Source of the DNA: Enoplosus armatus
Lineage: Eukaryota; Chordata; Actinopteri; Centrarchiformes; Enoplosidae
Length of the DNA stretch: 64,000 nt
NCBI RefSeq assembly: GCF_043641665.1
Contig: NC_092182.1
Location: forward strand, 24,568,241 to 24,632,240
Direction of reading: 5' to 3'
Of the stretch, positions 61,854 through 64,000 are shown in pieces. Numbering within the stretch: position 1 is the first letter of the stretch; each line of letters begins with the position of its first letter. A model generated the notes under the pieces. The model was given only the letters and a program-made list of their open reading frames with translations. It was not told the origin of the DNA and did not search any database. Position numbers and translations under genes: made by a program.

Positions 61854-62375
61854 GTAATTTTCCGATTGGAGAAACCTGATGTTCATTTCTCAAAAATGGT
61901 CAGCCACAAAAACTCCTTCAGTGTTTAGATAGAAAACTACAATTACAGAATTACACTATTCTGGCAACATATCTTTCGTCATTTAATTCAAATGAGTCCA
62001 ATATGAAGTTAAGGTTTTTTTTGTTTTAACACAACAAAATCAGGCTTGCGTGTGGGACACCAAAAACGTTTTTCTATGGCCTCTTTTCTCTGGTTTATCC
62101 TGACATTTTAGCCACTACACGGCAATTTGGAGCTTTTTGTGAAAAAATAAATATGTGTCAAAGTAAAATATGACTATGCTTTGCCTTTAAATCTCTAAGC
62201 AATTCATATTTAGATGTCAGATTCAATGTAAAACTAATTCCAAGCGTTAAAATTACTGGAGGAAAAATAAATAACTATTGTGAACTATTGTTTTAAATCC
62301 ACAGTGGTTGAGGTTTTGTTTGCAAACTGCTACATCAAAAACATGATTTTCCACAATAATGGTCAACTGTTTTTG

Positions 62376-62570
62376 AACTTTACAGAACTATTTATCCTAA
62401 TACTGACAGTAACACAGAGCAGCCTTGTGGTTTCCACTTTATAACTTTGTCTGTCTTTCACAAAAGCTACTCTCTAATGTGTCTTTGAGTGGTGAAAGGC
62501 AATCTGCATTTGCATGGTTGGTACCATAACATGCTGGTTTCTGTCCACAAAGTGACATCATCTGCACAAG
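62376..62570 (+). repeat. Copy B of a local direct duplication (about 200 bp)
   Basis: Same orientation as 61649-61853, offset about 0.72 kb, with several small indels between the copies. The intervening segment is unique. Confidence 0.85.
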
Positions 62571-62942
62571 ATGCTTCGACCAAATAACGCCAAGGGAAAT
62601 ACTCAGAACAAAGACAGATTGTGTGTTGCTGTCAAAGGCAGGAACTGTGTGGCGTGCGGTGTTTGAATTTAATTGCAGCTGCGAGCAGCAGTCAAATAAC
62701 CTGGAAAGGAAATGACAAGTGTTGATGGCCAACAATGTGGAGAATCAAAGTGCTTTTTTATGGTTTCCAAAGGTTCAAGGCTCATCTTATTGTCATCATA
62801 CAATACAGGCTTGCACAATAAAATGCACTTGTAGCCAACCAGTTTCATGGGGGAGATTGTGTTTGAACGCTGAGCTGAAATCAACAAACAGTATTCTGAT
62901 GTAGGTGTTTAGGTACAGGGTACAGGTGGGAACTCTCTCCTG

Positions 62943-63235
62943 TGGCAGCAACACATAAGCCCCGCAGCTTTACTCACATTCACTATCAGGAGGGTTTCTC
63001 TCACATCCGCTGTGGATACGAAGCGTGGCCGGTCCTCTGGAGACGGGTCAGACTTTGCAGCTCACTCTGTGATGGTCTGCCACACATCCTTGTTGTTGTT
63101 GGTGTTGAGCTCTCTCTCCAGTCTCTCCTGATGTCTCTGCTTTGCCTCCTTGATGCCAGCTGTCAGTCTCGCTCTGGCGCTGCTGTATGCTTCCTTATCT
63201 CCTGACCGAAAGGCAGCCTTTTTTGGCTCTGGATA
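62943..63235 (-). mobile_element. L2-clade LINE ORF2 fragment (start of RT)
   Basis: The minus strand translates to FRSGDKEAYSSARARLTAGI, KEAKQRHQERLERELNTNN and KDVWQTIT, then a stop, then in another frame STADVRETLLIVNVSKAAG. These match the region just before and at the start of reverse transcriptase in fish L2 elements ('EEDVRKAL..VN..KAAGPDG'), between the endonuclease and RT domains. The stop and frame change show it is dead. The 87-codon plus frame here is antisense. Confidence 0.75.
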
Positions 63236-64000
63236 GGGCCCTCACTTCTTAATTCATCCAGGCTCTCTGATTGGGGAATGATTTTATTGTCTTCATAATA
63301 TCGACACATCATCAACATATTTGCTCTAGGTTGATGTGGTTCTTCTGGGTGGTCCATCTCTGAACATGTGCACAGCTGCTGCCACTTTATCTGTCCATAC
63401 TTTTACTTTTACATACTGTTTTCTTTCTGATGGTTTGATAATTTAAATCCACTTGGTGTAAGTTGGCAGGAGAAGTGAGAAATGTAGTCTGATTGTCCAA
63501 AATAGGGGCTGAGGACTTGTGTAAACATGGTCCAGGGTATTGTTTCCCCTAGTGGGGGTGAGGACTGTGCTGGCGAAATGTAGGTTAAACAGTTTCGGAG
63601 GTCTGTTTGGTCAAAATTGCCAGCTACAATAAAAATACTGTTTGGTTGTTGTTACAGTTGTTATTTTTGATGACACCTTAGCTGTATCCCTTCGCTACAC
63701 AAAAAACAAAACATAATTGCTCCCTGAATGATGTTGTGTGGCGACGTTTTAATGATTAGGGGAAGTGCTGCATGGACCTTGCAGGGAGGTGGTCAGGATG
63801 GATGTAAGCAGGGTTTCATCCTGAGTCCCACATGTGGTTAGGTTTAGGCAGCAGAGGCACTTTGACTAAGGTCAGGGAAAGCTCATCATTATTTATAAAG
63901 TAACCTTGTCTCCTGTCTCCTGCTTCAAGTCACTTGTAATTCTTCTGAATTAAATCAAGACCATGAGCTTTTCCTAACCTCAACAAAGTGCTGTGGGAGC

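Larger units (their letters stand above)
55494..64000 (+). other. raly: raly intron continuing beyond the window
   Basis: No further raly exon was found by eye between 55494 and the end, so this is taken as one long intron. Contents: unremarkable AT-rich DNA to 58280, a dispersed repeat (58280-58535), possible LINE 3' UTR sequence (59270-59500), a (TA)42, a local duplication (61649/62376) and a LINE fragment (62943-63235). The 124-codon minus frame at 56947-57321 has no recognisable motif. A missed short exon remains possible. Confidence 0.6.

Overview
This is vertebrate nuclear DNA, almost certainly from a teleost (ray-finned) fish. Three things point there. The one clearly recognisable conserved gene is vertebrate raly, split by GT-AG introns. 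Coding density is very low. The rest is filled with long (TG)n/(CA)n microsatellites and decayed repeats that look like families common in fish genomes: L2/CR1-clade LINE pieces, hAT-like MITEs, a Tc1-like DNA transposon and a PGBD4-like piggyBac remnant. Family names come from remembered motifs, not from a database search. Nothing bacterial is present (no operons, CRISPR, rRNA or IS elements).

Layout. 1-43.3 kb: no gene I can support; TE remnants, microsatellites and purine-rich tracts. The best-defined items are a 470-bp hAT MITE with a perfect 8-bp target duplication (11444-11913), a piggyBac transposase remnant (13700-14235), a repeat loaded with nuclear-receptor half-sites (28392-28860), and a Tc1-like remnant split by a younger hAT-like insertion (36985-38105). 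43.3-43.9 kb: an intact, apparently single-exon 189-codon minus-strand ORF for an unrecognised protein. 44.1-47.8 kb: further TE remnants. 47.8-55.5 kb: three coding exons of raly on the plus strand, carrying the RNA-recognition motif and the start of the central region; introns of about 5.5 and 1.8 kb separate them. 55.5-64 kb: the next raly intron, with no further exon found, so the gene probably continues beyond the window. This stretch holds a diverged local duplication (61.6/62.4 kb), LINE pieces and a long (TA)n run.

Functionally the window is the 5' part of one RNA-binding protein gene, its long repeat-rich flank or 5' intron, and one small uncharacterised gene on the opposite strand. 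Most long open frames elsewhere are products of dinucleotide repeats or purine-rich tracts and were not annotated.
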